Made by a program: the position numbers and the translations under genes | Part shown: one piece after another, positions 42,430-52,781 of the stretch | Position numbering within the stretch: position 1 is the stretch's first letter | Layout: each line of letters begins with the position of its first letter | Source of the DNA: Candidatus Chryseobacterium colombiense | GTDB lineage: Bacteria > Bacteroidota > Bacteroidia > Flavobacteriales > Weeksellaceae | Direction of reading: 5' to 3' | NCBI GenBank assembly: GCA_029203185.1 | Contig: CP119310.1 | Coordinates: 1,922,001-1,986,000, forward strand | DNA length: 64,000 nucleotides | The notes under the pieces: model-generated | What the model saw: the letters and a program-made list of their open reading frames with translations, nothing else | What the model was told of the DNA's origin: nothing | Databases searched by the model: none

Positions 42430-44319
42430 TTATTTCACTTCTTCGAAGTCTGCATCCTGTACATCTTCACCTCCTGCATTTCCTGCATTTTGTGCACCTG
42501 CATCAGCTCCCGGCTGTTGACCAGCTGCATACAATTCTTCTGAAGCGGCCATCCAAGCTGCATCTAAAGCTTCTGTTTTAGCTTTTACATCGTCAGCATT
42601 TTTAGCTTCGAAAGCTGTCTTCAATTCTCCGTGAGCTGCTTCGATAGCTGCTTTTTTATCAGCAGAAAGTTTCTCACCGAATTCTTTCAATTGTTTTTCA
42701 GTCTGGAAGATCAATCCGTCAGCTTTGTTGAAAATCTCAACTTCTTCTTTCTTCTTAGCATCCGCTGCAGAGTTTTCCTGAGCTTCTTTCTTCATTCTTT
42801 CGATTTCTTCGTCAGAAAGACCTGAAGATGCCTGAATTTTGATTGTCTGTTCCTTACCAGTACCTTTATCTTTAGCAGAAACACTTAGGATACCGTTAGC
42901 ATCAATATCGAAAGTTACTTCGATCTGAGGAACTCCTCTTGGTGCTGGCGGAATATCTGTAAGGTCGAATCTACCGATTTCTTTGTTATCGTTGAACATT
43001 GGTCTTTCCCCCTGTCCTACTCTGATGCTTACAGCAGGCTGATTGTCAGAAGCTGTAGAGAATACTTCAGATTTTTTAGTTGGGATCGTAGTGTTTGCTT
43101 CAATTAATTTAGTGAAAACAGAACCCATAGTTTCAATACCTAAAGAAAGTGGCGTAACGTCAAGAAGCAATACATCTTTTACATCACCTGTCAATACACC
43201 TCCCTGAATAGCAGCACCAATAGCTACAACCTCATCCGGGTTAACTCCTTTAGATGGTTTCTTACCGAAGAATTTTTCTACTTCTTCCTGAATAATTGGG
43301 ATTCTTGTAGAACCTCCTACCAAGATTACTTCGTCGATATCAGAAGTTGATAAACCTGCATCTTTCAATGCTTTAGCAACCGGTTCCATAGATCTTCTTA
43401 CTAGATCTGCAGATAATTGCTCGAATTTAGCTTTAGTTAAAGTCTTCACTAAGTGTTTAGGACCTGTAGCTGTAGCTGTAATATATGGAAGGTTGATTTC
43501 CGTTTGTGGAGAAGAAGATAATTCAATTTTAGCTTTTTCAGCAGCTTCTTTCAATCTTTGAAGAGCAATTGCATCAGCTTTTAAATCTACACCTTCTTCA
43601 GCTTTGAATTCATCTGCCATCCAATTGATGATCACATCATCAAAGTCATCACCTCCTAAGTGCGTATCACCGTTTGTAGACAATACTTCGAATACACCAT
43701 CTCCTAAATCAAGGATAGAGATATCGAAAGTACCACCACCAAGGTCATACACAGCGATTTTTTGATCTTTATGGTTTTTATCTAGACCATAAGCTAACGC
43801 AGCAGCTGTAGGTTCGTTGATAATTCTTTCTACTTTAAGACCAGCGATTTCACCCGCTTCTTTAGTAGCCTGTCTTTGAGCATCGTTGAAGTATGCAGGA
43901 ACAGTGATTACCGCTCTTGTTACTTCCTGTCCAAGATAATCTTCAGCAGTTTTCTTCATTTTCTGAAGCGTCATTGCAGAAATTTCCTGTGGAGTATATT
44001 CTCTGTCGTCGATTTTTACTTTTACCGTATCGTTTGGTCCGGATACTACTTCATAAGGTACTCTTGAAATTTCTTTCGCATCTTCTTTGAAGTGAGTCCC
44101 GATAAATCTTTTAATTGAATATACTGTTTTCTTTGGGTTAGTTACCGCTTGTCTTTTTGCAGGATCACCCACTTTTCTTTCTCCATCTTCTGTAAATGCT
44201 ACAATAGAAGGAGTTGTTCTTTTACCTTCAGCATTAGGAATAACAACAGGGTCTTTTCCCTCCATTACAGCAACACAAGAGTTGGTTGTTCCTAAGTCAA
44301 TACCAATTATTTTACTCAT
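42430..44319 (-). CDS. dnaK: Chaperone DnaK (Hsp70)
   Basis: A cytoplasmic ATP-dependent chaperone (629 aa, usual length). The start [21 protein letters not shown], the second signature [16 protein letters not shown] and the third signature [14 protein letters not shown] mark the Hsp70 ATPase. [13 protein letters not shown] begins the substrate domain. The C-terminal end [11 protein letters not shown] is the conserved DnaK tail. It stands alone; dnaJ and grpE are not adjacent. Direct TGTCA repeats lie upstream. Confidence 0.98.
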   Translation of the reverse strand: MSKIIGIDLGTTNSCVAVMEGKDPVVIPNAEGKRTTPSIVAFTEDGERKVGDPAKRQAVTNPKKTVYSIKRFIGTHFKEDAKEISRVPYEVVSGPNDTVKVKIDDREYTPQEISAMTLQKMKKTAEDYLGQEVTRAVITVPAYFNDAQRQATKEAGEIAGLKVERIINEPTAAALAYGLDKNHKDQKIAVYDLGGGTFDISILDLGDGVFEVLSTNGDTHLGGDDFDDVIINWMADEFKAEEGVDLKADAIALQRLKEAAEKAKIELSSSPQTEINLPYITATATGPKHLVKTLTKAKFEQLSADLVRRSMEPVAKALKDAGLSTSDIDEVILVGGSTRIPIIQEEVEKFFGKKPSKGVNPDEVVAIGAAIQGGVLTGDVKDVLLLDVTPLSLGIETMGSVFTKLIEANTTIPTKKSEVFSTASDNQPAVSIRVGQGERPMFNDNKEIGRFDLTDIPPAPRGVPQIEVTFDIDANGILSVSAKDKGTGKEQTIKIQASSGLSDEEIERMKKEAQENSAADAKKKEEVEIFNKADGLIFQTEKQLKEFGEKLSADKKAAIEAAHGELKTAFEAKNADDVKAKTEALDAAWMAASEELYAAGQQPGADAGAQNAGNAGGEDVQDADFEEVK

Positions 44320-44396
44320 AATATTTATATTTTTTCTAATTTTTAAAATTAATTTACACTCTCAATTTCTCAATATCTGTACCATTCATAGGGATG

Positions 44397-44409
44397 TGAC
44401 AAAATGACA
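44397..44409 (-). promoter_or_regulatory. TGTCA direct repeats upstream of dnaK
   Basis: On the minus strand TGTCATTTTGTCA contains two TGTCA units 8 bp apart, ending 78 bp before the dnaK start. It is a plausible stress-response element, inferred from position. TGTCA repeats with a 16-bp period also occur at 26448-26474. Confidence 0.35.
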
Positions 44410-44565
44410 CAATACAGTATAAAGAGACTTATCCATCGCTCAAAAACCAGTCTATTCAAGACATTTTTGACATTGACAGCTACAAAAATTTAATCAAAGT
44501 TTAACCTATTATATAGGGATCATAATCTCATGAATTATTATTTTTGATAAAATATAAACTAGAGA

Positions 44566-46638
44566 ATGTCATTACACTTCAATCCAAGAGATATTACATG
44601 GCTTGCTTTCAACGAAAGGGTTTTGCAGGAAGCTATGGACGAAAATGTGCCTTTGCATTTAAGAATCCGTTTTTTAGGAATTTTTTCTAATAATTTAGAT
44701 GAATTTTTCAGAGTACGTGTAGCAGGATTAAAGCGTGCCATGGATTTTAAAGAAAAAGTAATTGCAGAATCGTTTTACCAACCTCCTTCAAAAATTCTTC
44801 AGAAAATTAATGACATTGTTATCAAGCATCAGCAGAATTTTGATAAGACCTGGAAGAAAATTCAGACTGAAATGGCTGATCATAAAGTTTTCATTAAAAC
44901 CGCAAAAAACTTAACCGCCAGACAAAAGGAATTTGTCAGAAATTATTTTGATGAGGTAGTAGAAGCTAATGTCATCCCTATTCTACTTCATGAAAATACA
45001 CCAATGCCTTACATGAGAGATAAAAGTCTTTACCTGGGTGTTGCAATGAGAAAAAAAGACTGGCAATATTCCAGCAATTATGCTATCATTGAAATTCCGT
45101 CAAGATTTGTAGGACGATTTCTTTTGCTCCCGACGGAAGATCCTGAGGAAAAAGATGTCATGCTGCTGGAAGATGTCATTACATTCAATTTACCGCATAT
45201 TTTCTCTTATTTTGGATATGACGAATTTTCTGCTAATGCTTTTAAAGTAACCAAAGATGCAGAGCTTGATCTGGATAATGACATCCGAACCAACTTCGCG
45301 GAAAAAATCGAAAAAGGATTGAAAAACCGAAGAAAGGGAAAACCTACCCGTTTTGTTTTTGATAAAGATATGGACAAAGCACTCCTGGAAATGCTGATCC
45401 GAAAATTGAACTTAACGAAGAAAGACAGCATCATTCCTGGTGGAAAGATTCATAATTTCAAGCATTTCATGGATTTTCCGGATGTTTTTGAAAAATACGA
45501 AAGACCGGTAGAGAGAACTTCTTTTATGCACCCTGCTTTTGAACATGGCGAAAGAATAACCGATGTTATTCTGAAACATGATGTTCTGCTTACTTTCCCT
45601 TACCACAAATATAATCCTGTAATTGACCTTTTACGTGAGGCAGCAATGGATCCGGATGTAAAATCGATTCAGATCACGGCTTATCGTTTGGCAAGCAGCT
45701 CAAAAATCATCAATGCATTGATCAATGCAGCCAGAAACGGTAAAGAAGTTACAGTAATGCTTGAGCTTCAGGCCAGATTTGATGAAGAATCCAACCTTGA
45801 ATGGAAAGAAATGCTTGAGCCAGAAGGAATAACGGTTCTGGTAGGAATTCCTGATAAAAAAGTACATGCCAAATTGTGTGTCATCAAAAAAAGAGCCCAT
45901 AATAAAACCATTCAATACGGATTTATAAGCACAGGAAATTTTAACGAAAAAACTGCCCGAATCTACGGAGATCACCTTATCATGACCGCAGACCGGGGAA
46001 TAATGGCAGATATTAATAAAGTGTTTAATGTTTTGAGAAAACCGAAAGAAGATTATCTTACGGTACTAAAAACCTGTAAAAATCTTTTGGTATGCCCTCA
46101 GTTTATGCGTGAAAAAATCATTCACCATATTGATAAAGAAATAGAAGAGGCTAAAGCAGGAAGAAAAGCTGAAATGATCATTAAAGCCAATTCGGTAAGC
46201 GACCGTCTCCTCATTACAAAGCTTTATGATGCAGCAAATGCAGGAGTCGTAATAAAAATGATCGTAAGAGGAATTTACTGCGCAGTCAACCAGAAAGATT
46301 TTAAAGAAAAAATAAAAGCGATAAGTATTGTAGATGAATATCTGGAACACGCAAGAGTGATGTACTTCTATAATAAAGGTTCAGAAGACCTGTATATTTC
46401 TTCGGCAGACTGGATGACCCGAAACCTTGACTATAGGATAGAAGCCGCTGCAAAAATCACTGATAAAAATTTAAAAACCGAATTGAAAGAAATTCTTGAT
46501 ATTCAGCTTCGGGATAACGTAAAAGCAAGAATATTAGATAAAAAATTGAGCAACGAATACATCCGGAATAATAAAGAGGAATGCCGTTCTCAGGTAGAAA
46601 CATATAAATATTTAAAAGCAAAGGCCACGAAAAAGTAA
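44566..46638 (+). CDS. ppk1: Polyphosphate kinase 1
   Basis: Transfers the terminal phosphate of ATP to growing polyphosphate chains (690 aa, usual length). The N-terminal domain starts ITWLAFNERVLQEAMDENVPLHLRIRFLGIFSNNLDEFFRVRVAG. The catalytic PLD-like histidine is in KKVHAKLCVIKK, and ISTGNFNEKTARIYGD and a second histidine region follow. It is divergent from dnaK and followed, after 92 bp, by the exopolyphosphatase gene, so synthesis and degradation of polyphosphate are encoded together. Confidence 0.96.
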   Translation: MSLHFNPRDITWLAFNERVLQEAMDENVPLHLRIRFLGIFSNNLDEFFRVRVAGLKRAMDFKEKVIAESFYQPPSKILQKINDIVIKHQQNFDKTWKKIQTEMADHKVFIKTAKNLTARQKEFVRNYFDEVVEANVIPILLHENTPMPYMRDKSLYLGVAMRKKDWQYSSNYAIIEIPSRFVGRFLLLPTEDPEEKDVMLLEDVITFNLPHIFSYFGYDEFSANAFKVTKDAELDLDNDIRTNFAEKIEKGLKNRRKGKPTRFVFDKDMDKALLEMLIRKLNLTKKDSIIPGGKIHNFKHFMDFPDVFEKYERPVERTSFMHPAFEHGERITDVILKHDVLLTFPYHKYNPVIDLLREAAMDPDVKSIQITAYRLASSSKIINALINAARNGKEVTVMLELQARFDEESNLEWKEMLEPEGITVLVGIPDKKVHAKLCVIKKRAHNKTIQYGFISTGNFNEKTARIYGDHLIMTADRGIMADINKVFNVLRKPKEDYLTVLKTCKNLLVCPQFMREKIIHHIDKEIEEAKAGRKAEMIIKANSVSDRLLITKLYDAANAGVVIKMIVRGIYCAVNQKDFKEKIKAISIVDEYLEHARVMYFYNKGSEDLYISSADWMTRNLDYRIEAAAKITDKNLKTELKEILDIQLRDNVKARILDKKLSNEYIRNNKEECRSQVETYKYLKAKATKK

Positions 46639-46730
46639 TTGTTCACCAAAACTTTGCTTTAAATGACAAATAATCATATAATTTTGTAAATTCAATTCAT
46701 TAACTGAAATTTAATAAACGTAAGAACATA

Positions 46731-47603
46731 ATGATCATCGCAGCGATAGACATAGGAAGTAATGCAGCCAGACTTTTAATAAACGAAGTAAAAACTCAGC
46801 AGAAAGAGCCTGAATTTATCAAGCTTAATCTTCTAAGAATCCCTTTGAGATTAGGTATGGACGTTTTCACTATGGGTAAAATCGGCGTCGAAAGAGAAAA
46901 AATGGTCCTCGATTCTATGAAAATATTCAGTGATCTGATGAGAATTTACAACGTACAGCATTACAGAGCTTGTGCCACAAGTGCAATGCGCGATGCAGTA
47001 AACGGTTTGGAGATCATTAAAGAAGTAAAAGAGACTTCAGGTATTGATATTGAAATTATTTCAGGGGACGAGGAAGCAACCTTGATCTATGAAAACCACG
47101 TAGCAGAAGGACTTGATAAAAACTTTGCCTATCTGTATGTAGATGTTGGTGGAGGTTCCACTGAGCTTACCTTCTATGAAAATGGGAAAATGGTATACAA
47201 AAGATCGTTCAATATCGGAACCATACGTCTTTTGAATGATTTGGTGGCAGAGGATAACTGGAAAGAAATGAAAGAAGAGATAAAATCCAATATCGTCAGC
47301 AAAAAACCAATCGTTGCCATTGGTTCCGGAGGGAATATCAACAAAGTTTTTTCTTTAAGCAAAACCAAAGACGGAAAGCCTATGTCTGCTTCCTATCTGA
47401 AAAAAGCTTATAAAGAATTTGCAGGACTTACCATAGATGAAAGAATGACTCAATATAATCTAAGAGAGGATCGTGCCGATGTATTGGTTCATGCATTAAA
47501 AATTTACAATAATGTAATGTCCTGGTCAGAGATAAGCCGGATTTTTGTTCCGAAAATATCTGTAGCCGACGGTCTTATCCATAATATTTACAGCAAATTA
47601 TAG
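46731..47603 (+). CDS. ppx: Ppx/GppA family exopolyphosphatase
   Basis: A 290-aa member of the ASKHA phosphotransferase superfamily, degrading polyphosphate or pppGpp. The ATP/phosphate loops are IAAIDIGSNAARLLI at the start and YVDVGGGSTELTFY; ACATSAMRDAVNG and SGDEEATLIY are family motifs. It has only the two-domain core, lacking the C-terminal HD region of E. coli Ppx (about 510 aa); this short form is common in Bacteroidota. It follows ppk1. Confidence 0.9.
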   Translation: MIIAAIDIGSNAARLLINEVKTQQKEPEFIKLNLLRIPLRLGMDVFTMGKIGVEREKMVLDSMKIFSDLMRIYNVQHYRACATSAMRDAVNGLEIIKEVKETSGIDIEIISGDEEATLIYENHVAEGLDKNFAYLYVDVGGGSTELTFYENGKMVYKRSFNIGTIRLLNDLVAEDNWKEMKEEIKSNIVSKKPIVAIGSGGNINKVFSLSKTKDGKPMSASYLKKAYKEFAGLTIDERMTQYNLREDRADVLVHALKIYNNVMSWSEISRIFVPKISVADGLIHNIYSKL

Positions 47604-47621
47604 CTAAACAATTAGCTTTTT
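47602..47621 (+). terminator. Short terminator-like hairpin after ppx
   Basis: A 6-bp stem AGCTAA/TTAGCT with loop ACAA overlaps the stop codon and is followed by T-run TTTTT. The stem is short, so strength is doubtful. Confidence 0.4.
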
Positions 47622-47961
47622 AACACATACATTAAAAAACCAGTCAAAAGTGATTAGTTTTTTATTTTATACCTCATCTCAAATCTGTCATTCTGACGAA
47701 GGAAGAATCTAATAGTAGTAAAAATGATTTATTAAAGATTTTTACCATTAAGAAATTAAGATTCATTAAGGGAAAAAATTACTTTTATTTTGAAGTATAA
47801 CGGATAAATTTAAAGTTTTTTCTTTTAATAACTTCTTTATGAAAAGGTACCTGAAATAACCTCATTCTGTTTATCAACCTATTATACTAATTCAAATTAA
47901 ATTTTAAAAAGTTAAAGTAAAACTCAATGAGGAAACGTCATTAAGAAAAACAGAACTAAAA
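47604..47961. other. 358-bp intergenic region
   Basis: It contains the weak terminator hairpin of ppx and the REP-like repeat at 47686-47710. The rest is AT-rich with no ORF or RNA that I can support. Confidence 0.6.
47686..47710 (+). repeat. REP-like dispersed intergenic repeat, copy 2
   Basis: TGTCATTCTGACGAAGGAAG plus AATCT has the same ends as the minus-strand copy at 17-53, with a shorter spacer. It lies in noncoding DNA. Confidence 0.5.
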
Positions 47962-48615
47962 ATGGACACACTCAAAATAATTCTAACAGGAGCTACAGGA
48001 ATGGTAGGAGAAGGAGTTTTAATGGAATGTCTTGAAAACCCCAATATATCAGAAATATTAAGCGTAAGCAGAAAACCGTCAGGAAAGAAACACGCCAAAC
48101 TTAAAGAATATATCGTTTCAGATTTTTTAAACATCGATATGAATGATGAAAACCTGAAAGGTTACGATGCCGTTTTCTTTTGTGCCGGAATCAGCAGCGT
48201 AGGAATGAGTGAAGAAGAATATATTAAAACCACGTATGATGTTACTTTACATTTTGCAAAGGTGGTTTTACACCAAAATCCCAATATGGTATTCAATTAT
48301 GTTTCAGGAGCACATACCGACAGCACGGAAAGCGGAAAAATGATGTGGGCCAGAGTAAAAGGCAAAACGGAGAATGCATTAAAAAAACTGGGATTGAAAG
48401 CCGCATACAATTTACGTCCCGGATTTATGAAACCTGTTGAAGGCCAGGAAAATGTAAAATGGTTTTTTAAGCCTTTTATTTGGCTGTTCCCTATTTTTTT
48501 ACCGTCAAAATCATTAACTTTACACGAAGTGGGAAGAGCAATGATCAATGCCGTACAAAAAGGATACCCAACTTCAACATTAGAAATTAAAGACATTAAA
48601 AATCTCGCGGTATGA
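47962..48615 (+). CDS. Short NAD(P)-binding Rossmann protein
   Basis: A 217-aa protein of the atypical short-chain dehydrogenase/epimerase type. The nucleotide loop is LTGATGMVGEGV at residues 8-19. The region FCAGISSVGMSEEEYIKTTYDVTLHFAKV follows, and NLRPGFMKPVEG is typical of NmrA/HTATIP2-like proteins. There is no Tyr-x-x-x-Lys pair in classical spacing that I can be sure of, so enzymatic activity is open. A 50-aa membrane protein gene overlaps its stop by 4 bp. Confidence 0.78.
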   Translation: MDTLKIILTGATGMVGEGVLMECLENPNISEILSVSRKPSGKKHAKLKEYIVSDFLNIDMNDENLKGYDAVFFCAGISSVGMSEEEYIKTTYDVTLHFAKVVLHQNPNMVFNYVSGAHTDSTESGKMMWARVKGKTENALKKLGLKAAYNLRPGFMKPVEGQENVKWFFKPFIWLFPIFLPSKSLTLHEVGRAMINAVQKGYPTSTLEIKDIKNLAV

Positions 48616-48764
48616 AAGATATGTTAAAAAGAATTTTTCTGGTTATTTTTGTATTACTTGTTCTGACGGCCATTTCAGGGTTTTTCTTCATGCAGAAACA
48701 TCCTTTGGGAGGGAAGCAGCCTGTAACGGGGATTCATGCTCCATCAGGACAAACGGTTAAATAG
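48612..48764 (+). CDS. 50-residue single-pass membrane protein
   Basis: A short ORF that starts at an ATGA overlap with the Rossmann-protein gene, so translational coupling is likely. It encodes 50 aa: a basic start (MKDMLKR), one hydrophobic helix (IFLVIFVLLVLTAISGFFF) and a polar tail (HPLGGKQPVTGIHAPSGQTVK). The tail vaguely resembles the post-signal region of membrane-anchored MBL-fold hydrolases, so it may also be a truncated remnant. Function unknown. Confidence 0.55.
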   Translation: MKDMLKRIFLVIFVLLVLTAISGFFFMQKHPLGGKQPVTGIHAPSGQTVK

Positions 48765-48942
48765 TACAATTATTTGCCCATACTGTATCATACCATTTTT
48801 ACGGTATGTCTTTCTTCCTGCGATCTTATAACATTGATTTATCTGAAATACAATTACCTATTTATTAAACATTTATTAAAATTACCTTAAAATGTTTACA
48901 AAGTAGAAACTTCATTTTTGCATAAACTTAATTTAAGTAAAA

Positions 48943-51900
48943 ATGATTAATAACTACTTGTTAAAAGGGACTGTAATTGCAGCATTTTTCCTTCAGGGAA
49001 ATCTTTTCGGACAGACCTCTCTTATCCACTACTGGAATTTTAATAATAACGCCTCTGCCACTTCCATCACTACTCCGACTTCAACTTTGACAGGCGGTTC
49101 ACTGACGGCATTTACAGGAGGAACCACAGAAATAGATTTCGCAGGCGGAACAGGACAAAATTTTAATGTCAATAATTTAAATGCAAGAAACGGAGACGCT
49201 TCAGGAACGCATTTGAGATATAATATTCCTATTGGAGGTAATTTACAGTTCAATTTGCCTACTACTGGATACAATAATGTAATTGTAAAATTCACAACGA
49301 GAAGATCAGGTTCGGGAGCAGGAACACAAATATGGACCTATTCTACTGACGGAACAACTTTCCTGCCTTATCAGACCGTTTCTCCACTTGATGCAGACCC
49401 TCAATTAATTACTTTTGATTTTTCGGCGATTGCTGGGGTTGCCAATAATCCGAATTTTAAACTTAAAGTTGAATTCGCTGCTGGAGCCGGAGGAACAGTA
49501 GGAAACAACCGTTTTGATAATTTCACAGTAGACGCAACAGCAGTAAGCGGAACAGATACCACTCCACCTACTGTAACCTATCTTCCTGCAAACAATACAA
49601 ATAATACTTCCACAACTATAAATCCTACCATTTCTTTCAATGAAAATGTAAGGTTAATAGACAACTCAACGATCAACGATTCTAATGCACAAACCCTTGT
49701 AGATTTCCGCCTTGGAAGTGCTTCAGGTACACAAGTTCCCTTCACAACCACTTTCGCCAACAACAAAATCACAGTAATTCCCACTTCAAGCTTAGTGGCG
49801 AACCAGACTTATTATCTGGCTTTAAAACCGAATATGGTAGAAGACACCAGTGACAACGCTGTAACAGTCTCTACTTCAACAACCTTTACTACAGCCGGAT
49901 CTATCATTTCTTTGGATAAGAATTTTATTAAAGTCAATGAAAATACAGGAACTTTAGCGTTTAAAATAAACATTGCCAATCCTTCGAATTCAACAGTCAA
50001 TCTGGTAGTAAAGCCCGCTCCCTTCAGTACTGCAGACAACAGTGATTTTACTTTAGCTAGTCAAACGATTAGTCTCACTCCATCAATGACAAGCTATACC
50101 GTAAATATTCCGATCATTGATGATACTTTAGAAGAACAACAGGCTGAATATTTTGTAGTCAGTCTTGAAAATCCTACAGGAGCAACAATTTCCGGCGATA
50201 ATAATGCAACGGTTTATATTGTTGATAATGATAAACCTGCACCTGTTCCTTCCAACCAAATCTCATTAAACTATATCGGAAGTTTTGATCCTTCCGGAAC
50301 GAACACAAGCTCTACGGAAATTGTAGTTCATGATCCTACTACTCAAAGATTATTTACGATCAGTTCAATTACTGATGTTTTTGACATTATTAATTTCAGC
50401 AATCCACTTGCACCAACTGTAGTGAGCACTGTCAATATGGCACCGTATGGAGGAATCACAAGCATCGCAGTGAAAAACGGGATCATTGCGGCCGCTTCTC
50501 CGAATACCAATCCTCAGCAAAACGGTTCCGTTGTTTTCTTTGATATCAATGGAAACTTTTTAAAACAAGTCACTGTAGGAGCTTTACCGGATATGGTCAC
50601 TTTTTCTCCGGACGGAACAAAAGTAATCACTGCCAACGAAGGCGAGCCGAATGATGCATACACCGTAGATCCTGAAGGTTCTATAAGTATTATCGATATT
50701 TCCGGAGGAATTAATAATCTGAGTCAAACCAATGTCACAACGCTAAACTTCAATGCATTTGATTCTCAGGTTGCAGCTTTAACAGCAACAGGTTTAAGAA
50801 AAGTAAGAACCAACAATACATTGTCTCAGGATCTGGAGCCAGAATATGTTACGGTGAGCTCTGACAGCCAGAAAGCATGGGTTACTCTCCAGGAAAACAA
50901 TGCTATTGCGGAGATTAATTTAGCCACAAAAACAATTACCAACATCTGGGGATTAGGAAAAAAAGATATGAGCATTCCAGGAAACGGTTTTGATGCTTCC
51001 GATAACAATGGAGAAGTTTTAATCGCGAACTGGCCCGTAAAAGCTTATTTCCTTCCGGATGGCGTTCAGAATTTCAAAGTCGGAGGAACAAATTATATTG
51101 TAACCGCCAATGAAGGGGATGAAAAAGACCTTCCGGGTTTCAGTGAGAGAACAACAGTCGGAGCCAATACTTATACTTTAGATCCGGCTATTTTCCCTCA
51201 ATCAGCGATTCTGAAAGCTTCTTATAACCTGGGAAGATTCAGGGTTTCCACCGCCACAGGAAATACAGACGGAGACGCCGATTTTGAAGAAATGGCAGCA
51301 TTAGGAGCACGTTCATTCTCGATCTTCAATGCAGACACAAAGCAGATCGTTTATGACAGCGGCGACAAGTTTGAAAGATATATTGCAGCTAATCATCCAT
51401 TGATTTTTAATGCAGACAATGAATCCAACGGAATAAAAAACAGAAGCCGCGCAAAAGGGCCGGAACCTGAAGGAGTAGCTTTAGGAGTTATTGGCGGACA
51501 AACCTATGCTTTTATAACATTAGAGAGAACAGGAGGCGTAATGGTTTACAATATTTCAGATCCTAATAATCCTACTTTTACCGATTATAAACATTCCCGT
51601 ACAACTTCGGCTTATGGAGGAGATAACGGACCGGAAGGGCTTATCTATATTGCTCCAGAAAATACAACAACAGGAAAAGGCTATGTAATTATCGCTAACG
51701 AAATCAGCGGAACGTTATCGATGTATGAGGTAGCGAATGCACCAACTCTGGCAACAGGTGAAGTAAAAACTGAAAAAGCAACCTTCAATATCTTCCCGAA
51801 TCCTATTAACAAAGGAAATACGCTTTATTTCAACAGAGCTCAGGATTACGAATTGTACGATATGTCCGGAAAGCTTCTTGGAAAAGAGAAAAACGCTTTA

Positions 51901-51984
51901 ACAATTGAAACTTCAAAGCTTTCTACAGGCGTTTACCTGGTTAAAACTTCCGAAGGTTTTGTGAAAAGGGTGATTGTAAAATAG
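48943..51984 (+). CDS. Large T9SS-secreted choice-of-anchor I protein
   Basis: A 1013-aa secreted protein. The signal peptide ends NLFGQ. In order: a lectin-like jelly-roll (LIHYWNFNNNASATS, about 25-205), a bacterial Ig-like domain (PPTVTYLPANNTNNT, about 208-312), a Calx-beta domain (ISLDKNFIKVNENTGTLAFKI, about 315-430), a long choice-of-anchor-I/phytase-like propeller (LNYIGSFDPSG to EISGTLSMYEVAN; ITANEGEPNDAY, EPEGVALG), and a T9SS sorting domain (FNIFPNPINKGNTLYF to VKRVIVK). The propeller is often linked to alkaline-phosphatase or esterase-like activity; activity is not proven here. Confidence 0.85.
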   Translation: MINNYLLKGTVIAAFFLQGNLFGQTSLIHYWNFNNNASATSITTPTSTLTGGSLTAFTGGTTEIDFAGGTGQNFNVNNLNARNGDASGTHLRYNIPIGGNLQFNLPTTGYNNVIVKFTTRRSGSGAGTQIWTYSTDGTTFLPYQTVSPLDADPQLITFDFSAIAGVANNPNFKLKVEFAAGAGGTVGNNRFDNFTVDATAVSGTDTTPPTVTYLPANNTNNTSTTINPTISFNENVRLIDNSTINDSNAQTLVDFRLGSASGTQVPFTTTFANNKITVIPTSSLVANQTYYLALKPNMVEDTSDNAVTVSTSTTFTTAGSIISLDKNFIKVNENTGTLAFKINIANPSNSTVNLVVKPAPFSTADNSDFTLASQTISLTPSMTSYTVNIPIIDDTLEEQQAEYFVVSLENPTGATISGDNNATVYIVDNDKPAPVPSNQISLNYIGSFDPSGTNTSSTEIVVHDPTTQRLFTISSITDVFDIINFSNPLAPTVVSTVNMAPYGGITSIAVKNGIIAAASPNTNPQQNGSVVFFDINGNFLKQVTVGALPDMVTFSPDGTKVITANEGEPNDAYTVDPEGSISIIDISGGINNLSQTNVTTLNFNAFDSQVAALTATGLRKVRTNNTLSQDLEPEYVTVSSDSQKAWVTLQENNAIAEINLATKTITNIWGLGKKDMSIPGNGFDASDNNGEVLIANWPVKAYFLPDGVQNFKVGGTNYIVTANEGDEKDLPGFSERTTVGANTYTLDPAIFPQSAILKASYNLGRFRVSTATGNTDGDADFEEMAALGARSFSIFNADTKQIVYDSGDKFERYIAANHPLIFNADNESNGIKNRSRAKGPEPEGVALGVIGGQTYAFITLERTGGVMVYNISDPNNPTFTDYKHSRTTSAYGGDNGPEGLIYIAPENTTTGKGYVIIANEISGTLSMYEVANAPTLATGEVKTEKATFNIFPNPINKGNTLYFNRAQDYELYDMSGKLLGKEKNALTIETSKLSTGVYLVKTSEGFVKRVIVK

Positions 51985-52004
51985 ATTCAAAATAGTATCA
52001 TTAA

Positions 52005-52037
52005 TAAAAAAGTCTCGGGATTTCCCGGGACTTTTTT
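52005..52037. terminator. Terminator after the large T9SS gene
   Basis: A stem of GTCTCGGGA with TCCCGGGAC (one wobble), extended by A6 and T6. It lies 21 bp after the stop. Confidence 0.9.
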
Positions 52038-52094
52038 GTTGAAGAGAAAATGAGTAGTTTTAGAGCCTCCAAAATAAACAAAGCTCTTTCTATG

Positions 52095-52691
52095 TTAAAT
52101 ATTTTCAATGCCATAAATTCATACATCAGTTCTATGATTGATGAAGAAAATACTTCGCTGGTTAATCTTTCATTAGAAAGTATGATGGCGGTCTTTATGA
52201 AATTAAAGAAAGAAGAATTTCCTAAAAACACTTTATTATTAAAACCCGGTCATACTTGCCAACATATTTATTTCATAGAAAAAGGAGCGGCAAGAATTTT
52301 TTATTATAAGGATGAAAAAGATATTACGGACGGATTTCGAGGGGAAGAAACACTCTTATTATCAATTATCAGTTTCATCAAACAAAAACCAGACAAAAGG
52401 GGAATTGAGCTTTTAGACAATTGCATACTCTGGAAATTAAGCTATAAAGACTTAGAAGAATTAGCCAATAAACATCCTGATATTCAATATTTATATAGAA
52501 TGATCATGAGTAGCGTATTGGTGATGACCCAAAACAGGATTGATAGGATGCTGTTTCAGACTGCTGAGGAGAGATATGAAGATTTTATCAAATCTCATCC
52601 CAGAGCAAACGAGTTGCTTACTTTAGGAATGATCGCTTCTTTTTTAGGAATAACTCTCGAAACCTTAAGCAGAATCAGATCAAGAAAATAG
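52095..52691 (+). CDS. Crp/Fnr-family transcriptional regulator
   Basis: About 198 aa from the ATG at 52095 (MLNIFNAINSYISS), the common start of flavobacterial members; an ATG at 52050 would add 15 residues. A cyclic-nucleotide-binding-like beta domain (LLLKPGHTCQHIYFIEKGAARIFYYKDEKDITDGF) is followed by the long helix and a short HTH (LTLGMIASFLGITLETLSRIRSRK). The phosphate-binding RxAS motif of true cAMP binders is not seen, so the ligand is unknown. It may control the esterase gene downstream. Confidence 0.83.
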   Translation, partial: LNIFNAINSYISSMIDEENTSLVNLSLESMMAVFMKLKKEEFPKNTLLLKPGHTCQHIYFIEKGAARIFYYKDEKDITDGFRGEETLLLSIISFIKQKPDKRGIELLDNCILWKLSYKDLEELANKHPDIQYLYRMIMSSVLVMTQNRIDRMLFQTAEERYEDFIKSHPRANELLTLGMIASFLGITLETLSRIRSRK

Positions 52692-52781
52692 TATTTGATC
52701 AATATCAAAATATTTATTCTATGATTTGATTTTTATCAAATTGATTAGTTGAGGCCTGTTAATATCTTTGAAAAAAAAGCT

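Noticed and set aside
49029..51008. Minus-strand open frames inside the large T9SS gene
   Set aside because: They are mirror frames of a 1013-aa protein with clear domains; composition is that of reverse-complement coding DNA.
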